From: an uncultured Eubacteriales bacterium
GTDB lineage: Bacteria; Bacillota; Clostridia; Oscillospirales; Acutalibacteraceae
DNA length: 64,000 nt
Reading direction: 5' to 3'
Assembly: GCA_934436505.1 (NCBI GenBank)
Contig: CAKSAP010000005.1
Span: 1 to 64,000 of the forward strand
Shown in pieces: positions 52,115 to 61,209 of the stretch. The translations under genes were made by a program, and so were the position numbers. The first letter of the stretch is position 1; each line of letters starts with the position of its first letter. Below the pieces are notes generated by a model, which saw only the letters and a list, made by a program, of their open reading frames with translations, was not told the origin of the DNA and did not search any database.

Positions 52115-54127
52115 TTATTCCTCAACGGGAGTTTCCTCAGCAGGAGCTTCAACTGCTTCTTCAGCAGCGGGAGGATCGAGGAGAGCCTTTATTGAAAGGC
52201 TGACACGCTTCTTATCAAAGTCAATGTCAAGAATCTTTGCTTTAACTTCCTGACCAACCTTGAGAACATCAGCTGTATTAGCAACGTGGTCATATGAAAT
52301 CTCTGAAATGTGAATAAGACCGTCAATTCCGGGAATGATGTTTGCAAATGCGCCGAATGTTGTAAGTCCGACAATCTTTGCTGTGATTTCCTTACCAACG
52401 GGATAATCTCTCTTAAGAATTTCCCACGGATTGTCCTCAACTTTCTTGAAGCCAAGAGAAATCTTCTTGTTTTCACGGTCAAGAGCCTTTATGTAAACTT
52501 CAACAGTGTCGCCTACATTAACAACCTCTGACGGATGCTTAATTCTTGTCCATGAAAGCTCGGAAATGTGAATCATACCGTCAACGCCGCCGAGGTCAAC
52601 GAATGCACCGTACTTTGTAAGTGAACGAACTGTACCTGTGTACTTCTGTCCCTCTTCAGCCTGTGCCCAGAACTTCTCTGCCTCTTCCTTGCGGATGTCT
52701 CTGTTAGCAGCCTTGATTGAGCCTACAACTCTGCGTCTTCTCTTATCTGCTTCGATAATCTTGAACTTAACAGTCTTGCCGACCATATCCTCAAGAGAAT
52801 CGTTTCTGCTGAACTTTGAAAGTGATGCCGGAATGAATACACGAATTCCGTTGTACTGAACATAAAGTCCCTTACCGTCGCCTACAACGCCTGTAACCTT
52901 ACCTTCAACAACCTCATCGCTCTCGGGATCGATTGTTTCCCAAGCCTTAGCTGCGTCATAACGCTTCTTTGAAAGCATAACCGTACCTTCGGCATCGTTG
53001 GTTTTCATAATGATAAGGTCAAACTTGTCGCCGATTTTAACTTCTTTTGTGATGTCGCATGAGGGATCGTTGCTGAATTCATTAGCGGGAACATAGCCTG
53101 TATGCTTTCTTCCTACGATTTCAACCTCAACCTCAGACGGCGAAACGCCTACGACTACGCCTACAACTTTTTGGTCTGTGCTTTCATCTATATATTCTTC
53201 AAGCATAGCAGCAAAAGATGTATCTTCAGCCATTGTTGCCTCCTCCTTTACTGCATTTGTGCTGACATTTTGTTCTAATTTCTCGGTCATTGTTTTTAGT
53301 ACCTCCTTAATTATACTGTCAGGAGTCGATGCTCCCGCAGTAACGCCGACTGACTTAAACCTTGAAAAATCGATGCCGCTCAATTCCTCATAAGTCTCAA
53401 TCAGGTAAGTAGGGCAATTGGATTCACACACAGCCTTAAGCTTAGCCGTATTAGAACTTTGACGGCCGCCTATGATAATCATAGCATCGTTTTTAAGCGA
53501 AAGCTGAGTGGCTTCCTTTTGTCTTTCTTCTGTCGCATTACATATTGTATCAAAAATTATGGCGTTTGTATAGTAATTTTTAATTTTTTTTGCATATTTT
53601 TCAAAAGATTTTATCGAAAAAGTGGTTTGAGAGACAACTATTAGATGTTTTTCAACTAAATTCGGGTTGGAATTGATGATTTCGTCAAGCTCTTCCTCGA
53701 TATTGAACACAAAAGACGGTCCCTTGCAGTAGCTTCTGATACCTATAACCTCGGGGTGAGTCTTGTCGCCTGCTATAAAAGTTACTGTGTTTTCATCGGA
53801 TTTTTCGCTGACTGTCTTATGAATTTTCAAAACAAACGGGCATGTAGCATCACAAAAATTCGGGGAAACGCTCTTTACCTCTTGCAAAAGGTCTTTAGTA
53901 ATTCCGTGAGTTCTGACAACAATCACATCGCCGCTTTTACACTCGTCGGGATGCTCTATAATGCGGACTCCCCTCTTTTCGAAAGAAGAAATGACCTGTG
54001 GGTTATGAATAATCGGTCCTATCGTACAAACGCTTTTGCCCTCGTCAACCATTTTTTCAAGTAAATTTATCGCTCTGTTAACGCCGAAGCAAAAGCCTGC
54101 CGACTTGGCAAGTGTTATTTCTCGCAA
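52115..54127 (-). CDS. ispH: Fusion of IspH (HMBPP reductase) and ribosomal-protein-S1-like domains
   Basis: The start is a TTG at 54,127, with GGAGG 7 nt upstream, giving MREITLAKSAGFCFGV; it overlaps plsC by 13 bp. Residues 1-280 are IspH, the Fe-S enzyme of the last MEP isoprenoid step, with its three cluster cysteines (GFCFG, DATCP, TICNAT). A linker follows, then four S1 RNA-binding repeats (about 315-650) and an acidic tail. This fusion is known in Clostridia; the S1 part probably serves as ribosomal S1. The cmk-plsC-ispH::S1 order is conserved. Confidence 0.95.
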   Translation of the reverse strand: MREITLAKSAGFCFGVNRAINLLEKMVDEGKSVCTIGPIIHNPQVISSFEKRGVRIIEHPDECKSGDVIVVRTHGITKDLLQEVKSVSPNFCDATCPFVLKIHKTVSEKSDENTVTFIAGDKTHPEVIGIRSYCKGPSFVFNIEEELDEIINSNPNLVEKHLIVVSQTTFSIKSFEKYAKKIKNYYTNAIIFDTICNATEERQKEATQLSLKNDAMIIIGGRQSSNTAKLKAVCESNCPTYLIETYEELSGIDFSRFKSVGVTAGASTPDSIIKEVLKTMTEKLEQNVSTNAVKEEATMAEDTSFAAMLEEYIDESTDQKVVGVVVGVSPSEVEVEIVGRKHTGYVPANEFSNDPSCDITKEVKIGDKFDLIIMKTNDAEGTVMLSKKRYDAAKAWETIDPESDEVVEGKVTGVVGDGKGLYVQYNGIRVFIPASLSKFSRNDSLEDMVGKTVKFKIIEADKRRRRVVGSIKAANRDIRKEEAEKFWAQAEEGQKYTGTVRSLTKYGAFVDLGGVDGMIHISELSWTRIKHPSEVVNVGDTVEVYIKALDRENKKISLGFKKVEDNPWEILKRDYPVGKEITAKIVGLTTFGAFANIIPGIDGLIHISEISYDHVANTADVLKVGQEVKAKILDIDFDKKRVSLSIKALLDPPAAEEAVEAPAEETPVEE

Positions 54128-54756
54128 TGTCCTTCCTCCCAAAGTGCAGTAATTTCTCCCATAATACGCTTGGTTGCGTCCTTGAGCTCCTTTGTATTGT
54201 GAGGCTCATCGGTAAAGCCGAATTCTTCATTTTTAATTACCTTACCGAAGCGAACAGTCAAGCGTGTACCTTTTTTGTACTCGTCGCTTGTGTAAATCGA
54301 AACGGGTAAAACGTCCGCACCCGTAACCTTAGCGATAAGAGCCGTTCCCGATTTACCTCTTGCAGGCTTGAAATCCTTTGAACGTGTCCCCTCGGGAAAA
54401 ACGCCTAAAATATAACCCTTTTTAACTACATTTTCCGCATATTCAACAGCGGTTGTGTCGCCCTGTCCTCTTCTTATCGGAAAAGCGTTCAAGTGCTTTA
54501 TGAAAATTCCGAGAGCCTCGTTTTCAAAAAGTTCTTCCTTTGCCATAAAGTGAATAGTACGCTTTACACCTCTGCCTAAAACAATAGGGTCATTACTGCT
54601 TTGATGGTTGCAGGCAATGATAAGTCCGCCGTCCTTCGGTATGTTTTCAAGTCCGACATAGGTAATCTTAAATTTAAGACAATAGAGCTTTGCAACCCAT
54701 CTCAAACCTTGATAAAGCTTATATTCCTTAACATTATTAAAATCGAATTCCATCAA
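54115..54756 (-). CDS. plsC: 1-acyl-glycerol-3-phosphate acyltransferase
   Basis: The 213-residue membrane enzyme adds the second acyl chain to make phosphatidic acid. It has NHQSSND at about 50-56 (the HX4D motif) and FPEGTRS at about 120-126. Its start overlaps cmk by 4 bp and its end overlaps ispH::S1 by 13 bp. Confidence 0.94.
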   Translation of the reverse strand: MMEFDFNNVKEYKLYQGLRWVAKLYCLKFKITYVGLENIPKDGGLIIACNHQSSNDPIVLGRGVKRTIHFMAKEELFENEALGIFIKHLNAFPIRRGQGDTTAVEYAENVVKKGYILGVFPEGTRSKDFKPARGKSGTALIAKVTGADVLPVSIYTSDEYKKGTRLTVRFGKVIKNEEFGFTDEPHNTKELKDATKRIMGEITALWEEGHCEK

Positions 54757-55418
54757 ATTCTCTCCTTAATGATATTAACTATTATATTTTTAGCCTCATC
54801 AAAATTGTAATCTGAGGTATCGACAATAACGCTGTCCTCGGCAGGCTTCAAGGGTGCAATTTCACGGTGAGAGTCCTGATAGTCTCTTTTTTCCAAATCG
54901 GCAAGGACTTCTTCATAGGTGTCCTTTGCTCCCTTTTCAACAAGCTCCTTGTATCTTCTCTTCGCTCTTTCCTCTGCGGAAGCCGTAAGGAAAATTTTGA
55001 TTTTAGCGTCAGGCAAAACAACCGTGCCTATATCCCTGCCGTCCATAAGGCAGTTATTTTTCTTTGCTATATCCCTTTGCAAATCAAACAAGAATGCTCG
55101 AACGCAAGGAATTGCCGACACATCAGAAGCCGCCATAGATGCTTCGGGCGTTCTTATTTCTGTTGAAACATCTTCTCCGTTTAAGAAAACGTGCTGAACG
55201 TCGCCAACGAATTTTAATTCGACAACTATATCCTTAAGAGCCTTTTCAATATTTTCAGAATCCTTTGTGCCAATGCCGTTTCTTAACGCATAAACACCGA
55301 CTGCACGGTAAAGAGCACCTGTATCGACATAAATAAAGCCGAGCTCCTTTGCCGCCGCACGTGAAATTGTACTTTTTCCTGCTCCTGCAGGGCCGTCAAC
55401 AGCAACATTAACAACCAT
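54753..55418 (-). CDS. cmk: Cytidylate kinase
   Basis: The 221-residue kinase phosphorylates CMP and dCMP. It has the P-loop DGPAGAGKST at 8-17, YVDTGALYRA and the MDGRDIGTVVLP loop; all typical residues are kept. It begins 14 bp after the flavoprotein stop. Confidence 0.97.
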   Translation of the reverse strand: MVVNVAVDGPAGAGKSTISRAAAKELGFIYVDTGALYRAVGVYALRNGIGTKDSENIEKALKDIVVELKFVGDVQHVFLNGEDVSTEIRTPEASMAASDVSAIPCVRAFLFDLQRDIAKKNNCLMDGRDIGTVVLPDAKIKIFLTASAEERAKRRYKELVEKGAKDTYEEVLADLEKRDYQDSHREIAPLKPAEDSVIVDTSDYNFDEAKNIIVNIIKERI

Positions 55419-55432
55419 AGTATCTTCCTTTC

Positions 55433-56671
55433 TTATACGCTTTTTCCGGCAACGTGTCCGGTTGAAAACGCAATCTGCAAATTAAAGCCGCCCGTGTAAG
55501 CGTCAACGTCAATGACCTCGCCTGCAAAATAAAGATTTTTGCAAAGCTTCGACTCCATCGTCTTTGGATTTATCTCCTTGCAATCAACTCCGCCCGAAGT
55601 AACAATCGCTTCATCGATTGAGCAGAAATTGAGAACGGTAAGCTTCATATTTTTTATTGTTTTAACAAGGCTTTGACGCATTTCCTTTGTAACCTGATTA
55701 CATTTTGTAGACGGTCTTATCCTTGAAAGCCTGATAACGGGATTTATAATAGCTCTCGGCAAGAGCATACCGAGTGAGTTCGAAATCGCCTTGTTACAGT
55801 TATCGTGCAAATCCCTCTGTATTCTCTCATCAAGCTTTTGCTCGTCCAAAGCAGGCTTCATATCAATATATATTTCATATCTTCCGCTTTCCATATTTCT
55901 CATATGGGCACTTGCCGAAAGAATCATAGGCCCCGAAACGCCAAAGTGCGTAAACAGCATTTCTCCAAAATCGGAATAAATCTGTTTTTGAGTTTTAGTG
56001 TCAATAACTCTAATTGCACAGTTGCGAAGCGAAAGTCCCATAGCCTCGCTGCAATATCCCTCACGGCAGGTCAACGCAACCAATGACGGTTTAATATCAA
56101 CAATATTATGTCCGACGCTTTTTGCAAGCGTATAGCCGTCGCCCGTTGAGCCCGTCTTCGGATAAGACTTACCGCCTGTTGCAATTATTATTTTATCGGC
56201 ATAGTATTTTTCGCCGTTGTCTGTAACAACGCCTTTAGCTTCGTCGTTTTCCAAAATAAGTGCCGTTACTCTGCCCTGCTTACGCTTAACTCCGCTTTTT
56301 GTAATGTATTTATTAAGAGCGTCAACAATGTCAACTGCTCTGTCGCTCGCAGGAAAAACTCTGTTTCCCCTCTCGACCTTCAGTTCAACACCGAGATTTT
56401 CAAAGAAGCTGCGTGTATCACTCGTTGAAAAGTCCGAAAAAGCACCGAATAAAAATCTGCCGTTTTGCGGAACATTCGAAATAAGTGCCTGAATATCCGT
56501 TTCGGCATTTGTAACGTTACATCTGCCCTTGCCTGTAATCAAAACCTTACGGGCGATTTTATCGTTTCTCTCAACTAAAATAACTTCATTTCCGTTTTCG
56601 GCAGCCGTTCCCGCAGCCATACAGCCTGCTGCTCCTGCTCCAACTACAATAACCTTACTCATCGCCGTCAT
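55433..56671 (-). CDS. FAD-dependent oxidoreductase (BaiN/HI0933 family)
   Basis: The start at 56,671 (MTAMSKVIVV) has AAGGA about 6 nt upstream and overlaps the RpiR stop by 17 bp. The 412-residue flavoprotein has the dinucleotide motif GAGAAGCMAAG near the N-terminus, KVLITGKGRCNVTN, and G-x-G-F-N-L-Q-x-A-x-S-x-G-x-x-A-G at the C-terminus. The substrate is unknown; one clostridial member reduces bile-acid intermediates, but most are uncharacterised. Confidence 0.88.
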   Translation of the reverse strand: MTAMSKVIVVGAGAAGCMAAGTAAENGNEVILVERNDKIARKVLITGKGRCNVTNAETDIQALISNVPQNGRFLFGAFSDFSTSDTRSFFENLGVELKVERGNRVFPASDRAVDIVDALNKYITKSGVKRKQGRVTALILENDEAKGVVTDNGEKYYADKIIIATGGKSYPKTGSTGDGYTLAKSVGHNIVDIKPSLVALTCREGYCSEAMGLSLRNCAIRVIDTKTQKQIYSDFGEMLFTHFGVSGPMILSASAHMRNMESGRYEIYIDMKPALDEQKLDERIQRDLHDNCNKAISNSLGMLLPRAIINPVIRLSRIRPSTKCNQVTKEMRQSLVKTIKNMKLTVLNFCSIDEAIVTSGGVDCKEINPKTMESKLCKNLYFAGEVIDVDAYTGGFNLQIAFSTGHVAGKSV

Positions 56672-57530
56672 TTTCTTCCTTTTCGTAAACCTGATATTTA
56701 TCCCACACGCTTTCAAGCTCGTTAAAGTTTTTATATGCCTCGTTTTTACGGCTCAAGGTAACGCTTGCAATCAAAGCGTTTATAAGGCTAAGCGGTGCGG
56801 CAAGTGAATCGACAACCGAAGCCATATTACTTTTTGCAACAAGAAGATGGTCGCCGAAAGGTGCAATGGGAGAATTTTCGGTGTCGGTAATTGAAATGAC
56901 CGTCGCTTTCCTGTCTGAAATAAATCTCAAAGCGTTTACAGCCTGCTTTGAATATCTCGGGAAGCTGATAGCGATACAAACATCCTCCTCACTTATTCTG
57001 AACACCTGCTCAAACATCTCCGAAGCACTCGAAGAGTCAACAAGTATAACGCTGTCAAACACAAGATTGAAATAAAATGCAAGGAAATATGCAAGTGCAG
57101 CCGATGAACGAACGCCTAAAATATAAATCTTTTTAGCGTTGTTTATAGCCTTTACGGCATTGTCAAATGCCTCTTTAGACACCGTTTCCGCAGTCTGACG
57201 GATAAGGTTAATATCGTCGTTGAGCACGGTGCTGATTATATCGTTATTGCCGATTAAGCTTTGAGAAACCTCCATTCGCTGAACGGTGGTAAGCTTCGTT
57301 TTTATCATTTGCTGAAGCTCTTTTTGCATTTCGGGATAGCCCTTAAAGCCAAGCTCGCTTGCAAAACGAACAACAGTTGACTCGCTTACGCCGACTTTTT
57401 CACCGAGTGCAGCGGCAGTCATAAAAGCCGCTTTATCATAATTCGTTATGATGAAATCGGCTATTTTCCTATGACTTTTTGAGTATTTTATGCTTTTGTC
57501 CTCAAGCCTTGACAATAAATTATTTTTCAT
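56655..57530 (-). CDS. MurR/RpiR-family transcription regulator
   Basis: The 291-residue protein has an N-terminal RpiR helix-turn-helix (VSESTVVRFASELGFKGYPE) and a C-terminal SIS sugar-phosphate-binding domain (IYILGVRSSAALA, then SFPRYSKQA). It likely responds to a sugar phosphate or amino-sugar; possible targets include the nearby glycosidase genes, but no operator was found. It lies 80 bp below tmcAL. Confidence 0.92.
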   Translation of the reverse strand: MKNNLLSRLEDKSIKYSKSHRKIADFIITNYDKAAFMTAAALGEKVGVSESTVVRFASELGFKGYPEMQKELQQMIKTKLTTVQRMEVSQSLIGNNDIISTVLNDDINLIRQTAETVSKEAFDNAVKAINNAKKIYILGVRSSAALAYFLAFYFNLVFDSVILVDSSSASEMFEQVFRISEEDVCIAISFPRYSKQAVNALRFISDRKATVISITDTENSPIAPFGDHLLVAKSNMASVVDSLAAPLSLINALIASVTLSRKNEAYKNFNELESVWDKYQVYEKEENDGDE

Positions 57531-57610
57531 AAATACTGTTTTTCCCTCTTCATCTGAATATCTTGAATATTATAATTGAATTTAATTGATTTTGCAAGAA
57601 TTCCTGCAAA

Positions 57611-58789
57611 TTATTTTATTTTTTGAGGCATATATCTCATTTCCACACCGCAAGGCTCGGTTTTTGAAAGTGAAAGAGAAAAAATATCCGTAGCCTCACA
57701 TTCTTTTTTGAAAACACAAGCCGCATTTTCGTCTTTCAATGCCGCAATATCCGAGTAAGAAGCTATAAACGGTAATTTCGCATTTTTAACGCATTTTCCG
57801 AGTGCTTCGGAAGCGTTTGTGTTAAAGCCCAAAAGCCTTATATAAGGTACTTTAATGCTTATAATATCTTTAGTTATCCCAAAAGCAGAGGCTAACACGG
57901 CACGGCGAATTCTCGAATGTGTATATCTTTTTGTTTTAGCCGCATCAAATATTCCGTCAAGTGTTGTTTCGGTTGAAATTGCAGACTTAACACGGTTTTC
58001 AAGTCCCTCGGACATATACGCTGTGTTATCATCTATGCAATCTATTTTTGAACGCAATAAAGAAAGTGCCGCAAGCTCATACTTATTTTTATCAATTACT
58101 CTGCCGTCATCTGCTGCAGACTTATATATATCCCGTGTATTTTCAGGGATAAAGCGTGAAATATCATCTTTTTCGCAAATCATTTTCCTCAAAAGCGTAG
58201 CCGAAGCAAAGCTTTCTTTATCATTAAGTGAGTTATAGCCTGCACCCTCTCTTTTTACGGTAACAGGCTTAATTTTATATCTGTTTTTATTTATCGCCTT
58301 AATGTATTCAACGGCAAGTATATCGTTTGGTAAAGAAATGCACGTTCCGTCAGAAAAATCTCTGACAGCCATTTCTCTTGCCGTCGGGTAGCTGACGCCC
58401 TTTTCAAGATAGCTCTTGATTTTCCCGTCAAAATCGGGATTTGCGATTATCTCGGCAGCTTTTTTGAGTGCGCTTATATCTCCGCACTCACTTCCGAATG
58501 CCAAAGTATCACAGCCGAAGCTCTCCAATATACGAACAGCGTTTTCACAAAAAAACTCGGCACTTGCGGTAGCGTAAATAAACGGCAATTCAAGCACAAT
58601 ATCAGCACCGTTTTTCAGTGCCGCCTCAACTCTTATTTCCTTTGGAAATATCGCAGGCTCTCCACGTTGTACAAAGCTTCCGCTCATCACACAAACAAGC
58701 GTGTCCCCGTCCTTTTTTACCGAATCAATCAAATGCTTATGACCGCAGTGGAAAGGGTTAAATTCACAAACAATTCCGATTATACTCAT
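57611..58789 (-). CDS. tmcAL: tRNA(Met) cytidine acetate ligase
   Basis: The 392-residue protein starts MSIIGIVCEFNPFHCGHKH, with the nucleotidyltransferase HxGH motif, and has later GSFVQRGEPAIF and S-x-A-T-x-x-R regions. TmcAL makes ac4C34 in elongator tRNA-Met from acetate and ATP. It overlaps the glycosylase stop by 26 bp. It is interesting that ackA, which also uses acetate, lies divergently close by. Confidence 0.93.
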   Translation of the reverse strand: MSIIGIVCEFNPFHCGHKHLIDSVKKDGDTLVCVMSGSFVQRGEPAIFPKEIRVEAALKNGADIVLELPFIYATASAEFFCENAVRILESFGCDTLAFGSECGDISALKKAAEIIANPDFDGKIKSYLEKGVSYPTAREMAVRDFSDGTCISLPNDILAVEYIKAINKNRYKIKPVTVKREGAGYNSLNDKESFASATLLRKMICEKDDISRFIPENTRDIYKSAADDGRVIDKNKYELAALSLLRSKIDCIDDNTAYMSEGLENRVKSAISTETTLDGIFDAAKTKRYTHSRIRRAVLASAFGITKDIISIKVPYIRLLGFNTNASEALGKCVKNAKLPFIASYSDIAALKDENAACVFKKECEATDIFSLSLSKTEPCGVEMRYMPQKIK

Positions 58790-59267
58790 TTATTATCTTC
58801 CACTCCTTTATAAGCTTTTCTAATGAATAAGCCGCATTTGCAGGGCTTGTTGACGGCAAAGAAATAATATCTACACCCGTATTCTTCTTTATATACTTAT
58901 TATATAAGCTCTGTGCGGTCTTACCGTTTGCGTATATTTTTTTGATATCGGCAACCGATAATATTTCCGATAAATCATTCGGTATAACGCTTTTTATTGT
59001 GCTGTCAGCCGAGCCTGTAATTTCACAGGACTTTATGACATCCCACACGGCGATTTTATTGCTTAAAAGCATATTTTTCTTTTCCTCGACAGAGCTTGGA
59101 ACGGGACAGGAATACACCGACGCCACAACCCTCCAAAATCTGTTTTGCGGATGAGCATAGTAAAAATTGTTCTCTCTCGATTTAACAGACGGAAAAGAGC
59201 CGAGCACGAGTATTTCCGAGTTTTTGTCGAAAATCGGCTCGAAGGTATGAGTAAATATTTCCCCCAT
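58764..59267 (-). CDS. Uracil/deoxyinosine DNA glycosylase (UDG superfamily family 6 type)
   Basis: The start at 59,267 has AGGAG 9 nt upstream; longer frames upstream are not conserved and run into the ackA promoter. The 167-residue protein has LGSFPSVKSRE and FYYAHPQNRFWRV, the active-site pattern of DNA-deoxyinosine glycosylases that remove deaminated bases. The 3' end overlaps tmcAL. Confidence 0.85.
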   Translation of the reverse strand: MGEIFTHTFEPIFDKNSEILVLGSFPSVKSRENNFYYAHPQNRFWRVVASVYSCPVPSSVEEKKNMLLSNKIAVWDVIKSCEITGSADSTIKSVIPNDLSEILSVADIKKIYANGKTAQSLYNKYIKKNTGVDIISLPSTSPANAAYSLEKLIKEWKIINEYNRNCL

Positions 59268-59300
59268 TCCGTCATCTCCTGTCAAAATTTGCTTTTTAAC

Positions 59301-59329
59301 TTGAAAAATTATATTGATAAGTATATAAT
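59301..59329 (+). promoter_or_regulatory. Promoter of ackA
   Basis: TTGAAA and a perfect TATAAT are 17 bases apart, about 43 bp upstream of the ackA start. Confidence 0.85.
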
Positions 59330-59372
59330 ATTTAAGGAAAAATTTCAACCGATAACTCGGAGGAGGAAAATA

Positions 59373-60575
59373 ATGAAAATTCTTGTTATTAACGCAGGAA
59401 GCTCATCTCTTAAATATCAGCTTATTGATATGGAGCATGAAACCCTGCTTGCGAAAGGTATTTGCGAACAAATCGGCGACGCTAACGCAACCTTTACTCA
59501 TAAGGTACCCGATTGTCCCGAAAAGACAATCAAGAGCGAGCCTCATCTTATGGCTGACCACAGCGAAGCAATTCAGCTCGTATTGAATACTCTTGTTGAC
59601 GCAGAGCACGGCGTTATCAAATCAATGGACGAAATCGGTGCGGTAGGTCACAGAGTTCTCCACGGCGCTGAAAAGTTCTCGGCTTCTGTTCTTGTAACGG
59701 AGGAAATGAAAGAAACCGTTAAAGAGTGCTTCAAATTCGGTCCGCTTCACAACCCTGCAAACCTTAAAGGTATCGAGGCTTGCGAAAAGATTATGAATGT
59801 TCCGCAGGTAGCTGTTTTTGATACAGGCTTCCATCAGACAATGCCCGACTATGCATATATGTATGCTCTCCCCTATGAGCTTTACGAAAAGGACGGCATC
59901 AGAAAATACGGCTTCCACGGTACATCTCACAGATACGTTTCAGGCAGATGCATCGAGCTTCTCGGCGGCAAGGCTGAGGGCACAAAAATTGTAACCTGCC
60001 ATCTCGGTAACGGCTCATCGATTTCCGCTGTTAAGGACGGTAAGTGCTTCGATACAACAATGGGTCTTACTCCTCTTGAGGGTATCATAATGGGTACTCG
60101 TTGCGGTTCAATCGACCCTGCAATCATTCCCGTAATTATGAAGTCTCACAACCTCACACCTGACGAGGTTGACCATCTTATGAACAAAAAAAGCGGTATG
60201 CTCGGTCTTGCAGGCACAAGCGATAACCGTACTATTGAGCAGATGTCAAAAGACGGCGACAAAAAGGCTCAGCTCGTTGAAAATATGCTTTGCCATCAGC
60301 TTACAAAGTACATAGGCGGTTTTGCGGCTGCTATGGGTGGTGTTGACGCTATCGTATTTACAGGCGGTATCGGAGAAAACAATCCGCACTACAGATCAAG
60401 AGTTGCTGAAAAAATCAAGTTCCTCGGAACTGAAATCGACGAAGAAAAGAACAGCATCAGAGGCGAAGAGGTTGAAATCTCTGTTCCCGGTTCAAAGGTT
60501 AAGATGTTTGTTATTCCGACTAACGAAGAGCTTGTTATCGCAAGAGATACTCTTGAAATCGTAAGCAATCTTTAA
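59373..60575 (+). CDS. ackA: Acetate kinase
   Basis: The start at 59,373 has AGGAGG upstream; upstream in-frame codons cross the promoter and are not coding. The 400-residue enzyme makes acetate and ATP from acetyl phosphate in fermentation. It begins MKILVINAGSSSLKYQL and has DTGFHQTMP at about 150 and GTRCGSIDP at about 242. Codon use is that of a highly expressed gene. No pta gene is adjacent. Confidence 0.97.
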   Translation: MKILVINAGSSSLKYQLIDMEHETLLAKGICEQIGDANATFTHKVPDCPEKTIKSEPHLMADHSEAIQLVLNTLVDAEHGVIKSMDEIGAVGHRVLHGAEKFSASVLVTEEMKETVKECFKFGPLHNPANLKGIEACEKIMNVPQVAVFDTGFHQTMPDYAYMYALPYELYEKDGIRKYGFHGTSHRYVSGRCIELLGGKAEGTKIVTCHLGNGSSISAVKDGKCFDTTMGLTPLEGIIMGTRCGSIDPAIIPVIMKSHNLTPDEVDHLMNKKSGMLGLAGTSDNRTIEQMSKDGDKKAQLVENMLCHQLTKYIGGFAAAMGGVDAIVFTGGIGENNPHYRSRVAEKIKFLGTEIDEEKNSIRGEEVEISVPGSKVKMFVIPTNEELVIARDTLEIVSNL

Positions 60576-60587
60576 TAATTAAACACT

Positions 60588-60623
60588 AAACTCCTGTATG
60601 CCTTTGTGCTGCGGGAGTTTTTT
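60588..60623 (+). terminator. Terminator of ackA
   Basis: AAACTCC pairs with GGAGTTT around an 18-nt centre and runs into six T. Confidence 0.75.
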
Positions 60624-60639
60624 GAAAATAAGGAAAGGA

Positions 60640-61173
60640 ATGAACGTTATGAAAGAAAACAGAAAGCTGCTTAAAGAGGTTTTACAGGAAATTCGCCACG
60701 ATATGACTGACGAAGAGGTTTTGAATTTACTTGCGGACAGTAAAATTTCCGTTAACCCGAACAAGAAAAAAGAAAAATACACTCTCGGACAGCGTGCTGC
60801 GGACGCCATAGCGAAATTTGCAGGCAGCTGGGCATTTATATTTTCTTTTGTTGCCGTGCTTGTACTGTGGATGGTTATTAACGTAATCCTTGCGGCAAAA
60901 GCGTTCGACCCTTATCCGTTTATTTTGCTTAATTTGGTTTTATCCTGTGTTGCGGCAATACAGGCGCCGCTTATTATGATGAGCCAAAACAGGCAGGAGG
61001 AAATTGACCGCCGCCGTGCCGAAAACGATTACAAGGTAAATCTCAAAACCGAAATAATGATTGAGGACCTTTACGATAAAGTAAATGCAATTCTTGCAAA
61101 GCAAAAAGCACTTGAAAAGAAATTGGATGCCGAAAAAAGCGAAAATAATAAAAAAGATACCGAAAATAAATAA
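60640..61173 (+). CDS. DUF1003 membrane protein
   Basis: The start is taken at 60,640 (AAGGA upstream); an ATG three codons later is nearly as good. The 177-residue protein has a soluble N-terminal part, two membrane helices (about 57-78 and 90-115) in the DUF1003 pattern G-S-W-x-F-I-x-x-F and L-N-L-x-L-S, and a charged coiled coil at the end (NRQEEIDRRRAENDYK). Function is unknown; it is probably a membrane-anchored homo-oligomer. Confidence 0.85.
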   Translation: MNVMKENRKLLKEVLQEIRHDMTDEEVLNLLADSKISVNPNKKKEKYTLGQRAADAIAKFAGSWAFIFSFVAVLVLWMVINVILAAKAFDPYPFILLNLVLSCVAAIQAPLIMMSQNRQEEIDRRRAENDYKVNLKTEIMIEDLYDKVNAILAKQKALEKKLDAEKSENNKKDTENK

Positions 61174-61203
61174 AAAAAGCCACTCGCTGAGTGGCTTTTT
61201 TTA
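61171..61203. terminator. Bidirectional terminator between DUF1003 and the mannosidase
   Basis: AAAAGCCACTC pairs with GAGTGGCTTTT over GCT, with A-run and T-run on either side. Confidence 0.9.
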
Positions 61204-61209
61204 CTGCGT

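Noticed and set aside
59145..59372. An acetate kinase with a 76-residue N-terminal extension
   Set aside because: The extension crosses the promoter and the divergent glycosylase gene; the AGGAGG site and family start are at 59,373.
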